From Sipunculus nudus (taxonomy: Eukaryota > Annelida > Sipuncula > Golfingiida > Sipunculidae): DNA of 64,000 nucleotides. Of this stretch, positions 44,575-55,672 are shown in pieces (within the stretch, counting starts at the first letter, position 1; every line of letters starts with the position of its first letter). The stretch covers positions 73,129,176 to 73,193,175 of the forward strand of contig CM049316.1 in assembly GCA_026874595.1 (NCBI GenBank), read 5' to 3'. A program made the translations under genes and the position numbers. The notes below the pieces were generated by a model. That model was not told the DNA's origin and did not search any database. It saw only the letters and a program-made list of their open reading frames with translations.

Positions 44575-46140
44575 GGATTCGAATATCAAATATCCGGTAT
44601 TTGAGTGATATTCGATATTCGCATGATATGAGTGTTAAAGTCGATTTCGCATGCGAATGTCCTAGCTTGATTTAAGTGATATTCAATAATGGCATGCGAG
44701 TATCGAACGTCGAATATCCCCCATTTGAGTGATATTCGATATTGCATGCTATTAATGATATTTTGTGTTAGCATGCGATATCAAATATCTCTGATATGAG
44801 TGATATTCGATTTCGCGTGCGATGTTCAATATCGAATATCCCTGATTTGAGTGATATTTGATATTCGCATGCTAATGTCCCTTTTCTGCGTGATATTGGG
44901 CTTCGTATGTCTATGGTCATTGTCATCTCTAGCCAAGCACAGACAAATCTGCTGACAGTCACTATTTTATATGATTTTGGTGATGTTCGTATCCGAATAT
45001 CGAATGTCTCTCATAAAAGTGATATTCGATATTCGCGCTTGTCTGTTTCATATTGGCGAGCAAATTTCTAAAGTCATGGTCAATTATTGCCCTAACATGT
45101 ATTATATATGTCTCCAAGTTGACCAGGTGTCGCACTGGCCGAGCGACGATACTTTTCCTGAATTTTGCTGGTGAATATCGAATAATGATAATTTGTGTGA
45201 TATTCGATATGCACAATTGAATGTCGCTTGTCTGTGTGATATTGGCGTGCATACATCTGAGGTCATGGCACATCATTGCCGTTACATATATGAATTATGC
45301 CGCTGAGTTGACCAGATTGTCGAACAACCTGAGCGCCGATAGTTTTCCTGAGTTTGGCTGGTGAATATCGAATGTTTTGTGTGATAATCGATATCCTAAT
45401 GCGAATATCGAATGTAGCTTATCGGTGTGGTATTGATATGCGAAAATTAAAAAGTCGCTTATTATTTTGTTTTCCGCACAGCAAATTATTGCTCTTAACA
45501 GAATTTGAATTTATAGAATATCAGAAGTGAGTCCCCGCTGTTCAGCCGAAATACCTGCCGACCAGCAGTGTTATTGGAACAGAAGGTTAAACGCAGCAAC
45601 AAAAGCCGGTTTACCGGTGTTATGTTTGTGTAGTGCCAGGCGCCTGTGGAGGCAAGACATGTGACAAGAGAGGATGTCCAGATTGAATCTGAGGCCCCCT
45701 TGACAAAACGTTTCGAGTTTTGCGCCTGACCTGCGTGTGATAATCGAATACCGAATGTCACTTATTTATGTGGTTTTGTAATAATCGCATGCAAATATCG
45801 AATATCCATGATTTGAGTGATATTCGACATTCGCATGATTTGAGTGATATTCGATTTTTCATAAGAATATCGAATATCCCTGACTTGAGTGACATTCGAA
45901 TTTTGCATGGTATGAGTGATATTCTTTTAACATACGAATATTGAATATCCCTGCGTAGAGTGATATTCGATATTTGTATGGTACGAGTGATATTCGACTG
46001 TACATGCGAAAATCGAATGTAGAATATCCCCGGTTCGAGTGGTATTCGATATTCGCATGGTATGAGTGATTTTCGATTTTGCATGCGAATATCGAATATC
46101 CCTGATTTGAGTGATATTCGATGTTCGAAAATCGAATAAT
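44575..46140. repeat. Palindrome-rich satellite built on ATTCGCATGCGAAT
   Basis: Irregular tandem block, unit about 45-70 bp, made of GAGTGATATTCGATATTCGC, ATGCGAATATCGAATATC and CCCTGATTTGAGTGATATTC in degenerate copies, each able to fold on itself. Two longer internal units (about 44985-45200 and 45200-45430) share GTGTGATATTGGCGTGC / CATATTGGCGAGC, TTGACCAG and GAGCG.CGATA.TTTTCCTGA. The Ser/Ile/Arg-rich open frames on the minus strand (RISLKSGIFDI-type) are translations of the satellite, not proteins. Confidence 0.85.
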
Positions 46141-47040
46141 GGTCCCGTTTTGACTCAAGGTATCCACTGGCTTCTTATCATAGTCTGCATTGGCATGCGT
46201 TGAGCACCATTGAAGATTTCTAAGCGACGGAATTATTCTGTATACATCATGTTTGTTGATTCATCTATAGTAACCCATAGGCCATAATAGGGGGACCGCA
46301 AGATAAGATTGGCCCCCCCCCCCCTAATAATTCAACACAACTTTCTATTGATGACACATTGGCTCACAAAATGATTATTATATACTATTTAAAATATATT
46401 TTTACTGATGCGATATCTTTTCTCCAGGTCAATATTAATACTAACACCATCAAAGAATTTATGATTTTTTTTTTGGAGATTTTTAAGAGATTGAACTATA
46501 ATACTTGTGGATTATTGTTATATTAAACAAACATGCTCGTTTATTATTGATTCACTCTTTTCTGTGCCCTGAAAAACCTGTATCTTTTTGCTTACAAATA
46601 CACACAATAAATCATATAATAATAATATAATTAATCACCATTTTGGGAGCCAAATAAATACCATATTAATAAATATATATGGGCCCACTAACATATTTGC
46701 AATTATATTATGAAAAAATTATTTAATGGTAATAACATTGATCCGACCTCCCTTGGTTTCTTCTGTCATAATTTCCACATATAGGATGTGACTGAGACTG
46801 TTGATAACGACAAATGCAAGACGAGAAGAGTTACCTGCAGAGTAATAATAGACAATCTATGAAATTTATTTTTGTATTTGCACCAAAATATTGGGCCATG
46901 GCCTTTCCTATGGGACCAGCCGTGACCTTGAATATTGCCATTTATATTGAAGAGTATACAAAATCATAAAATTCTCAATAAGGGATGCACGGATTAGTCC
47001 AAAAATCAAATTAACCGAAGATCTTGGATAGCCTTCTCTT
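46140..47040. other. No recognisable gene
   Basis: AT-rich, with a C-run near 46313-46324. No supported exon or repeat family. Confidence 0.55.
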
Positions 47041-47044
47041 CTAT

Positions 47045-47790
47045 GGAAGACAGGTGGCGTCACCTGCGTCCAACCATGCGTTTTTCATCTGTCCGTCTTA
47101 GTAATTGGTTCAACTTATTGGGCTGAAATTGTGCATGTACATTGGTCTTGGATAACTCCATCTTGTATTCGAGACTGGTTGCCGTCATATACAATTGTTT
47201 TTGTGTGGCGTCCATCCGTTCCTTTGCCTTAGGGGAAAATCGCTCATATCTCAGGTGTGGATCAAGGTATTGGTCTGGCATTTGGTATATACATCCATCT
47301 TGGACAGTTTTCTGCATCATACCTGCATCTCGTATTCAAGAATGGTGGCGCCATCTGCATAATTTTCACGCGGCGTCCATGCGTACATTTGATTTGGATG
47401 AAAATTGCTCATATCACAAGAGCAGTTCATTGTATTGGCCAAAAATTTGGAATGTACATATATTTTGGAGAGTTTTCTCGTGGACCAAACAGGTTGCGCC
47501 GCGAACCTTTCCATTTTCATAGAATAAATAAATACCCTTCTCTCAGAAGTGAGTTGAAATATTGGCCTCAAATTGTGCATGTCCATAGATCTTGGATACC
47601 TCAATCTATGATTCAAGACTGGTGGTGCCATCTGCAGTTTTCTTTGGGTGGCATCCATCCATCTATTTGCTTTGGGAAAAAAGTGGGTCATATCTGAGGA
47701 GTGATGGGATGTATCAGCCTGTCAATTTGGCATGCTTATCAGTCGTGGATAACTTTGTTGTGTATCAGTCAGGTGGCATCACCTGCTGTT
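47045..47790. repeat. Tandem array with CAGGTGGC boxes
   Basis: Boxes at about 47050 (CAGGTGGCGTCACCTGCGTC), 47345 (GGTGGCGCCATCTGCA), 47621 (GGTGGTGCCATCTGCAG) and 47769 (CAGGTGGCATCACCTGC). Between them lie GGCGTCCATSCGT, ATTGCTCATATCWCA, TATTGGYCTGGCATTTGG and CATACATCTTGGA-like boxes. Period about 276 bp for the first two. Open frames on both strands are shadows. Confidence 0.75.
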
Positions 47791-49194
47791 CTGTAATTAT
47801 AGAATACATTGATGCACTTTTTCTCAGTATTGTCTCGGTGTCTCGGCTTGAAATATTGCATGATGATCTGTAGATCTGATTTTGGAGAAAATTGCACATA
47901 CATGAGGAGTTTAATTGGTATCACTGATGCAAATAATTTGGAGTCATATCATGTCAGGAACATTCCATGCATTACTTTACCATTCCTCTGTGATATGGCG
48001 GATACACGTAGTCGCTTTTTGGCTAATGCATTTCAGTTAAATTGAAGTCATGACTTTTCCTATGAGAGTGGCCTTGACCTTGAATATCTCCAATATGTGG
48101 TGTACAATATTGTTTCTCAAGTTGATAGACGGGAGAAAACATGGTCACTTGCCAAGTGACAGTATATGCTGCTGAAGATGGGGGCCTTTCCTTATATGGG
48201 GGAGGGGGATTAATTGCCTTGGGATACTATGGCACCTGCGGTGCCAAGATTTTCTAGTTCACTTATGCTATCACAAATGCACATAAACCTTACACGTTTG
48301 TTAGCTAGAAATCCCCCGTCTCTGCACATCACAAAGTTGTTTACTCTCCCATTTGGGCAAAATAATGTATGATGATATCACAAATGCATGTAAACGCCTT
48401 ACACTTGCCAGGTCCCTTCCCTGACCCTTCGGTCCTGAGATGCCAACAAAAATGCATCTTAACACCACAAAGTTGTTTGCTTTCCTTTCTGGGTCTTATA
48501 TTCTAATTTCTATGATGATATCTATATTGCATGTAAGCATCACACGCTCGATCGTTAGGTCCAGCTCTCTGACCCTCTCTCATGAGATCCCATCACAAAT
48601 GGATGTAAACATTACAAACTTGTTAGTTCCAATCTGAGTCCCCAATCTTGAAATGCTATCACAAATGACTTTTTCTTATTTGTCAGTGCATATTAAATTT
48701 TTATTTTGAAAAGTAATATTAATCGGTTATAACATTTGTGACAGTAAAGAGTAGGTTTACGGTTGTGCTATTGTCCCCTGTCATCGGTGAAGGTCTCCGT
48801 TGTCGGAGGACATAGGTGAGCGTCAGTCTGTCTTTCTGTCCGCCTGTCAATCCGCCAATCCGTCACAGATTTGTTTCGGGAATAACTTAATAAGAATTTG
48901 AGGTACAGTCATCGAACTTGCAGCATTGATGAACCTTATAAAGGGCAAGGTCAAGTTTAAACATAGATGACCGTGATGATTATTCAAGGTCACAGCGACA
49001 ATAATGCTTAAATGATATTAAGGCAATAACTTCAGAGGAATTTAAGGCGCACTCACCAAATCGCAGCTTTGATGCACCTCATTAAGTGTTACATCATGTT
49101 TTAATGTGGATGACCTTGATCCTTTCTTCAAGGTCACATATACAATACGGCTATAATTTTTTATATTATTTTTTTTTTTTTTTTTTTTTTTTGG

Positions 49195-49625
49195 TGGAGG
49201 TGACCGCCTTAATTTTTAATGCTGATTCATCTAATTCTTAATCTTAGTATGAACATCTGCAGAGTTTCCATTTCGGTTTGGGACTACGTGACAGGGCGGT
49301 AGCACTCGCTTCCTATCATTCTTATTTTTTATCCTAGTGTCACCCAGGCCCGGTGTCTACCGCACTTGCGGGTCCTGGGTGTGTAATCATCCCCATTGCT
49401 GGGACAAAACACGGAGGAACCTCCCAAAGACGCACTCGTATGTGGGTGATACACCGCTGTGGGGTACATCCTTCCCATAAAGCCTGCAGAGCGCTCACCC
49501 TGGGTCGGGGCCGACCGTGAAAAACCTCACCGCCTCGGCTGAGATTTGAACCCACGATCTCCCGGCTTTGAGTCCTGTCTCTACCTGCGCTATACCCCTG
49601 AGCCACAGAAGCCGTTAATGTTGTT
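49195..49625 (-). mobile_element. tRNA-derived SINE, copy 1
   Basis: On the minus strand the head reads CTTCTGTGGCTCAGGGGTAT (A-box region, TGGCTCAGGGG) and GTGGGTTCAAATCTCAGC (B box GGTTCAAATC) 45 bp later. It is followed by a conserved body (AGGGTGAGCGCTCTGCAGGC, CCTCCGTGTTTTGTCCCAGC) and a T/A-rich tail at about 49160-49190. The head lacks a proper acceptor stem. The 118-codon minus open frame through it is noncoding. Confidence 0.7.
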
Positions 49626-50872
49626 GATGCAATAACATCAAATTTACAGTTTCGATGCACCCCATGACCTCTTGGGTCTAAAAATAGCTTCCTCACTTAT
49701 CAACTGAGTCAATAGTTATGGTTTGTATAATAAAACATGTCGATTATGCTATGTAATTACTATGGACAGAGTTCAATTAATTGTTTTATAGATCTGTCAG
49801 AAATGCACAGAGTAAACATAAGATCCCTTGGTCCCTTGTTTTCGTACAAACTGCAACACTATATTTGCAATCAATGATAATATTTTTAGCGAACCTGTGA
49901 GCTTATGCGATTGTGTGGCGTCCGTCGTAGGTCGGCCGTCGTCCGTACGTTAACCCAAAATATCTCGAAATCTACAGGAGCTATCATCATCAAATTTTAT
50001 GCAAACATTAGTCATCTAGAGTAACTCAAGCTAATTTTTTTAGTCTGCGTTTATTTAGAATTAATAAGAAAAAAAACCGATACTATATGTCTTCTTCTCC
50101 GAAGCTGTCAAGCCATATTGTTCAATATTTCACATTCTGTATTCACAATCCACATTCACAATATGTATGTGGAAATAGTATCATTTGAAACTACATACAA
50201 ATATCTACAGGCGTTTTATTTCGTTATATATTTATTGTCTTTTTTTCATAATGAATTTTAAATTTAAAAAAAATATGTGATGTTAACAATACTTATTTCG
50301 TTTAAATAACGTATTTCTACTACACTAAAAACGATATAGGTAAAAGAAAAAAACGCATTTTAGAATACTTGTTTATTTACCTATATGCAAAATTTGAAGA
50401 CTATATTCGATGGTTTTTTTTTTTAGAAATATCGCCCTAAAGATGGTACAGTCTCCTGAAATACTGTTTTGAGAAAACGGCCAAAAACTGTTTGGGAAGA
50501 GCAATTTTGTTTTGAGTTGAAAACAGGGATATAAGCGGAAATGACAGTTGTATTTTTTTCACTTAATGTTCGGATGAGAATCAGTTTCAATATATAAATT
50601 AAAAAAATTTAATGGTTTATCAATGTTAAAAAAGGATTTTATTAGGCATCATGACAACTGGAGAACTGTCAAACTAAAGTAGGCGGAGCTTACTGGTCCG
50701 AGGGGTCGGTCATCGGTAATCAGGCCATGGGCTACCGCGCCGGGGCACGCGTCAGTTGTGAAGTGACTGATAAGAACGATCACTCTGTTTACTTTGCGCT
50801 CTCATTCAGACCACCATATACCCTAATCCAATTAACAGCTTGTCTCTCCCTCTCACAATTATATATGAGACA

Positions 50873-51208
50873 CTACATAGCTAGCAGCAACACATATATC
50901 TCTCCGTCATTAAATTTATTTGCACCAGTCATATACGCGCTAAATTTTGCTCCGGCCGCTCTTCCTTTACCGATCGCTCTCATAGCTAAGACTCCCGCGC
51001 GGTTCACTTCGCAAAATTTGTTAGCAGGCGACGAGGTGGTGTAACTTGGTGCCGCGTTCCTCTCACAAAATATATTCGTGCAACGCAGTCCAATATTGCT
51101 GCACCACCCTCGGCGTTTATCTACATCCTCCACCAACCACACGGGAACCTTGTGATTAGCAGTATGTGACTGTCTCTCGTTCAAATAGCGAATTTTATCT
51201 CCGCTCAT
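50873..51208 (-). pseudogene. Mutator-like transposase N-terminal fragment, copy 1
   Basis: 111 codons: MSGDKIRYLNERQSHT at the start, CSNIGLRCTNIFCERN in the middle, FCEVNRAGVLAMRAIGKGRA and AGAKFSAYM near the end. The 'EVNRR.VLAMR.IGKG...L..FC..MN' motif preceded by a Cys cluster is characteristic of the N-terminal region of invertebrate Mutator-like transposases. After AKFSAYM the match stops (a possible donor TG|GTGCAA lies there). No DDE catalytic part follows in the window, so it is a fragment. A GC-richer flank (50690-51710) may be the rest of the element. Confidence 0.6.
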
Positions 51209-52239
51209 TCTACTCTATTTTCTTCGACCCATGACGTTCACTGTATATTATAGAAGAAGGAACGATGTATTCGGTAATGGTTTTGGCGATGTAATAATGG
51301 ACCCTAAGAGAAAATATTATAGTGTATAACAGGGTCAATATTACAGAAATAACAATCGGTCAATTCATATTTCTGGGTATATTCTTGGTGACAGGACCAT
51401 TATTGGGTGACACTAACATATTTTAGGGCAGTGACATAGACATTATTCGGCGTCTGGAGGAGTACGATGTACAGTTTACTTCTCGGTTATGCGTATAGAG
51501 GGGACGTGTTTGTATTAATTAGTGCCAATTAGTAAGTGCCGGTAATAAAGATAAGCTCTTTCCTGGGTGACTGACCGCTGCTTAGCCACGCCTGTCAATC
51601 AACCATTTGCCTAATACCGCGAGCGCATGGTTAACCAATAAGCAACTTACACGCTGCTAACTCTCGCCGAGCTGACAGTTGGTCCTGTTTGCACCCAATG
51701 TGGGTTGACATCTGAATTAAAATACTTATTTTTCTAATTGATAAAATATAACCCCAGGAACGTGTTTTTGTGAAAAGATAGATATAGCAAACATCTATAA
51801 AACCATATGCTTTTTTCAGAAAAATGTAATTTTCATGATTTTTTACGATGATTAGACCTTAATCAAGAGAAGTTTGAATTATTGACCTGATATTTTATCC
51901 TGTCTGTGCAATTTTGATGGCTTTCTCCTTCACAAGACTGGTGGCGCTAGAGTGTGGGTGCCTGCTTATTTCTGATATATAAGCCTGAAATAAGGCATAT
52001 CTATACATATTTGAAAGCTTTGTCATATACAAGACTGGTGCCGCCACCTACAATAATTGTTTTACTCAGTGTATGTCCCTGCTTTTTTCTCAGACATATA
52101 GTGTTTGCTTTGCCCTCTGTCGGCGTCATCTGCGTCATTTCTGTGTCTTATGAACCTGATAACTTTTGAATGAATCGACATATTTACATGCAATTTTCCA
52201 TTAAAATTTTTTCTAACAATATTCCGGACAAGTCCGTAA

Positions 52240-52990
52240 ACCCGTGACCTTGACCTTCATTTTCAAGGTAAAATAGGCCGAAATATATTTTTAACCCCAT
52301 AACTTTGAAATTATCAAATATTTTTCCTAAAATTAAAAAAAAAAGTTTTCATCAAGTTCTTTTAGGATGTAAAAACTGCTGACTTTGACCTTTGTGTCCT
52401 AGGTCAAATCAGCCAGAATAGAAAGTATTTGTAAATATTATAACTTTGAACCACCAAATATATTTTCATGATATTCGACTCGTGAAGTGTGTCTACCAAA
52501 ATTTCTGGTTCGAAAACTGGTGACCTTGACCTTAAACATCATGGTCAAATATAAGTCAAAACAAAATTGTTTGTGAACCCCATAACCTTAGAAGCAGCGC
52601 ATATTTTTTCCTCAAATTTAGGCACTATTTTTTAATCAAATCTCCTTAGGAGCTCGAAAACTGGTGACCTTGACCTTGATATTAACGGTCAAATCAGCCA
52701 GAAGTATTTTTGAATGCTATAACTTTTGAACCACTTGAAATATTTCATGAAATTAAACTTATGAATTGTCTCTACCAATATCTCGGAATAGTTAAAAATC
52801 GGTCAGACCTTGACCTTTATCATCAACGTCAAATAGGCCGAAATACAATTATTTGTATACCCCATAACTTTAGAAGTATCGCATATTTTTTCCTCAGTTT
52901 TGAAACACTAATTGTTTTAATCAAGTTCGTTGAGGAGCTCGTAAACTGGTGACCTTGACCTTTATCGTCAAGGTCAAATCAGGCAGAATA
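52240..52990. repeat. Tandem array of GACCTTGACCTT...AAGGTCAAAT units, copy 1
   Basis: Six units of about 140 bp (GACCTT boxes near 52250, 52387, 52520, 52667, 52808, 52950). Each has CTGGTGACCTTGACCTT, a 6-13 base loop, then AAGGTCAAATMRGYC, then CCATAACTTTGAA and a T-rich run. The paired boxes are complementary and would form short hairpins. AAGGTCA is also the half-site of ERR/SF-1-type nuclear receptors, probably by coincidence. Confidence 0.85.
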
Positions 52991-53817
52991 AAATCTCAGA
53001 TCAGTTCATAACCCGGTTACCTTGATCATCATCATAAGGTTAAATATGTATAAATCCAGGATTTAAGCTAACACCAAACTTTTGAGAGGTCCATTTTTAC
53101 CTCATTTTTAGGAAAGTGTGGCCCATAGTGAGAGGAGACAGTGGTTTTTATGTCACATTACAACACAAAATGTTCCAAAGCTCTAGTATCTAAACAACTA
53201 ATGCATTGATTTGTACTATTATTATGAATTTAAAATATAGTGCCCAGAGTCTGGCACTACTGACTACACCTCTTTCTAGATTAATTAACCCCAGATCAGT
53301 TAGGTTAAGTTTGCAATTTTGAGGAATCCCAGCCACCTCCCCCCCCCCCCCCCCCCATCCCACTGTTATTTTAGAGAGCATGATAATACGTGTAATTTTT
53401 CTTTTAATATGGGTTTATCATGAGAAAATTCATTTATAAAATGTCATTTAATTAATTGAAAGTTGTAGCAAAATTTACACAGCAGTACCGAAGTCCCCCC
53501 TCCCCCCCCCCCCAAGATATGAATTTAAAAAAAAATGGCAGTATTTGCAAGAAAGATCGATTTGACTGCTGGCTATCACTGTGTTACCCTTAGGCAACAT
53601 AAAAAAAAGCAAGCAATTATTTTCCGTGATTACAGCTTAAAGTATAAGAAAGATACCCACAGATATGCAAATTTATAGTAGAGGAAAGACATTGTTCAAG
53701 CAGACATTGCTCAGGCTCCAGCCCTGTACAGAATGTCCCCATAATGCTATAATTAAATGATGGTCCCATTAATACTGGTATGGATTATTAATATATGAAT
53801 ATTTGATGAGCGTAAGC

Positions 53818-53819
<2 letters not shown>

Positions 53820-53878
<59 letters not shown>
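53820..53878. repeat. (TA)n microsatellite
   Basis: TA run of about 58 bp. Confidence 0.95.
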
Positions 53879-53882
<4 letters not shown>

Positions 53883-55457
53883 ATGTGCCAAATGTGCCAA
53901 TAGTTTTTGAACAAAACACACAACCTCATGTTTTTTAGTGGAAAAATAGATAGAAAAAATGTTTTTCTTCCAGGAATTGGGCTTAGTTTATGTAAAATCT
54001 ATATTAATATTTTTTTCATTGGTAATTATGTTATATGATAATATAATGAGATTTAGAATACATTTGCTTGACCTAAAGTGTGGTATTGATTTTTTACCAG
54101 TGGTATCCTTATTCAGCTGTCAATGATAAGGACACCAATTGATATTACAGACAATTGACCTTAACCCGGTATCCATCGAGATTATGTGTAACTTATCCTG
54201 TACCCGGACACCGCTAATTCCATCGGACTGTCACTGCTTGGCTATATGGCGAGTAGGCCTATGAATTACACGTATGAAGAGCTAGTACTTATATACAATA
54301 TTTGTGTGTCCTGATTGCAACTTACTCTGAACCATGACCTCGCTGTATATTATTTAAATATTCAATACAACACACTGCTAATTTTCCATATGGTCTGGAC
54401 ACGCTGTACAAAAGCGTGTTCCACATAAAAGCTGTAATAGAATAATATGATAAAATAAAATAATTTGAAATTGTTTAATAATGATTTCAAATTGGTTAAC
54501 TCGGTGCAATCCAACTTGAAATGAATAGGTTGATTTTAGATCACGTAATATTTGCTTTCCTACTTAGTACATACAGGCGCTTCAGTTTAGGAAATATATA
54601 TCGTACCTCTCGTCTCTTCGTCCTGAATAGACAAAATGTTTTTCATGTCAGGCTACGTTTAAGGCGCGCGTGTTATGCGGTTGACACATTGATAGTTCGC
54701 ATAAAGTTAGTATAAAATATTATGATCAGGCCTGTGATATTATCCTCGCAGGTGAAGGTATAGTATTTCTTATGTATTACAGATTGGATTTTACTAAGTG
54801 TTGTTCTTATTTATCCATGTTTCATTTCAACAGTTATCTAGACAGATATGACAGTAAGGAATCGTAATATTGTATCAGTGTTAATTTTTTACAAACATTT
54901 TTAACACAGGGTGCTTTGGCCTCTATGTCTGCTCTCAGACATGAGCATGCGTACTAGAAGTCTGAGAACCAGTCGGTCCCGTACTTTCACCCCAACATTT
55001 AAGTAAAGCAGTTTCAATATGGTTTCAAGATTAGCTTCTTTTGATAAGATGTTGGCCTGATATTCATTACGCTTCCTTTATAAAAATGATACACACGATC
55101 TTGATATCAAGTGTCTGGTCTATTGCCTGACATGTTATCGGTAATAGTAAAACATTTAAACTGCTGTTTTTTTCCGTACATTTTCAAGTATATATTCCAA
55201 GGAAATTTGTTAGCAAGTTAGCCCCCGTTTAACTGAGTTTGAATGCATATCTTTCAAACTTAGCTCTAAGGTTGAAGGACATATAGATCTCATATTTACT
55301 TTCCTGAGTGATCCTGTCTGTATGAAAAATAAGGGATATTATGTCTTGAACATTAGATTTAGCTATCTAAATCAACGACCACAGTGAAAGGCATGACATT
55401 TGTTCAGGTCTGTCTGGAAAATGTGATCAGTTTTATATTTTAAGTCTTATCTGGACA

Positions 55458-55672
55458 CTAGCTATTCAAATTCAAGTTATCCAGTCTCAAGCTATCCGGA
55501 TTCAAAATATACGGATTCAAGCAATCCGGATTCAAGCTATCTGGACTCATGTTATCCGGATTCAAGTTATCCGAACCCAGGCTATCTCGACTGAAGCTAT
55601 CCGGACTCAAGCTATCTGGATGGATTTCCATCCGAAAGTCGCCGAGAAATCATCAAGACTCAAGCTATTGAG
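55458..55672. repeat. 15-bp minisatellite, unit CAAGCTATCCGGATT
   Basis: About 13 degenerate copies of a 15-bp unit (CAAGCTATCCGGATT, with CTGGACT and CCGAACC variants). It ends in a diverged stretch with CATCAAGACTCAAGCTATTG. The unit is a multiple of three, so it reads as a pentapeptide repeat (QAIRI) on the plus strand, but no gene context supports translation. Confidence 0.9.

Larger units (their letters stand above)
47667..52936. repeat. Large recent duplication, copy 1
   Basis: From TTGCTTTGGGAAAAAAGTGG onward this is almost identical to 58733-64000 (offset 11066 at the left, 11064 at the right), with only scattered single-base changes and homopolymer length changes. The right limit is set by the window end, so the true block may be longer; 47667-58732 may be one unit of an 11.07-kb direct tandem. 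Confidence 0.96.

Noticed and set aside
45758-46167. Two overlapping minus open frames of about 105 codons
   Set aside because: Repetitive RISL/EYHSNQGYSIF peptides are the palindromic satellite translated.
49560-49620. Possible tRNA gene (TGGCTCAGGGG ... GGTTCAAATC, minus strand)
   Set aside because: Boxes are present but acceptor and anticodon stems do not pair and a conserved SINE body follows; called a SINE head. The same judgement applies to 2203-2296.
49340-49696. 118-codon minus open frame, repeated at 60405-60761
   Set aside because: Runs through a tRNA-derived SINE; identity between the copies comes from the large duplication, not from selection on a protein.
50727-51044. 105-codon plus open frame, repeated at 61791-62108
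   Set aside because: Antisense shadow of the Mutator-like transposase fragment and its GC-rich flank.
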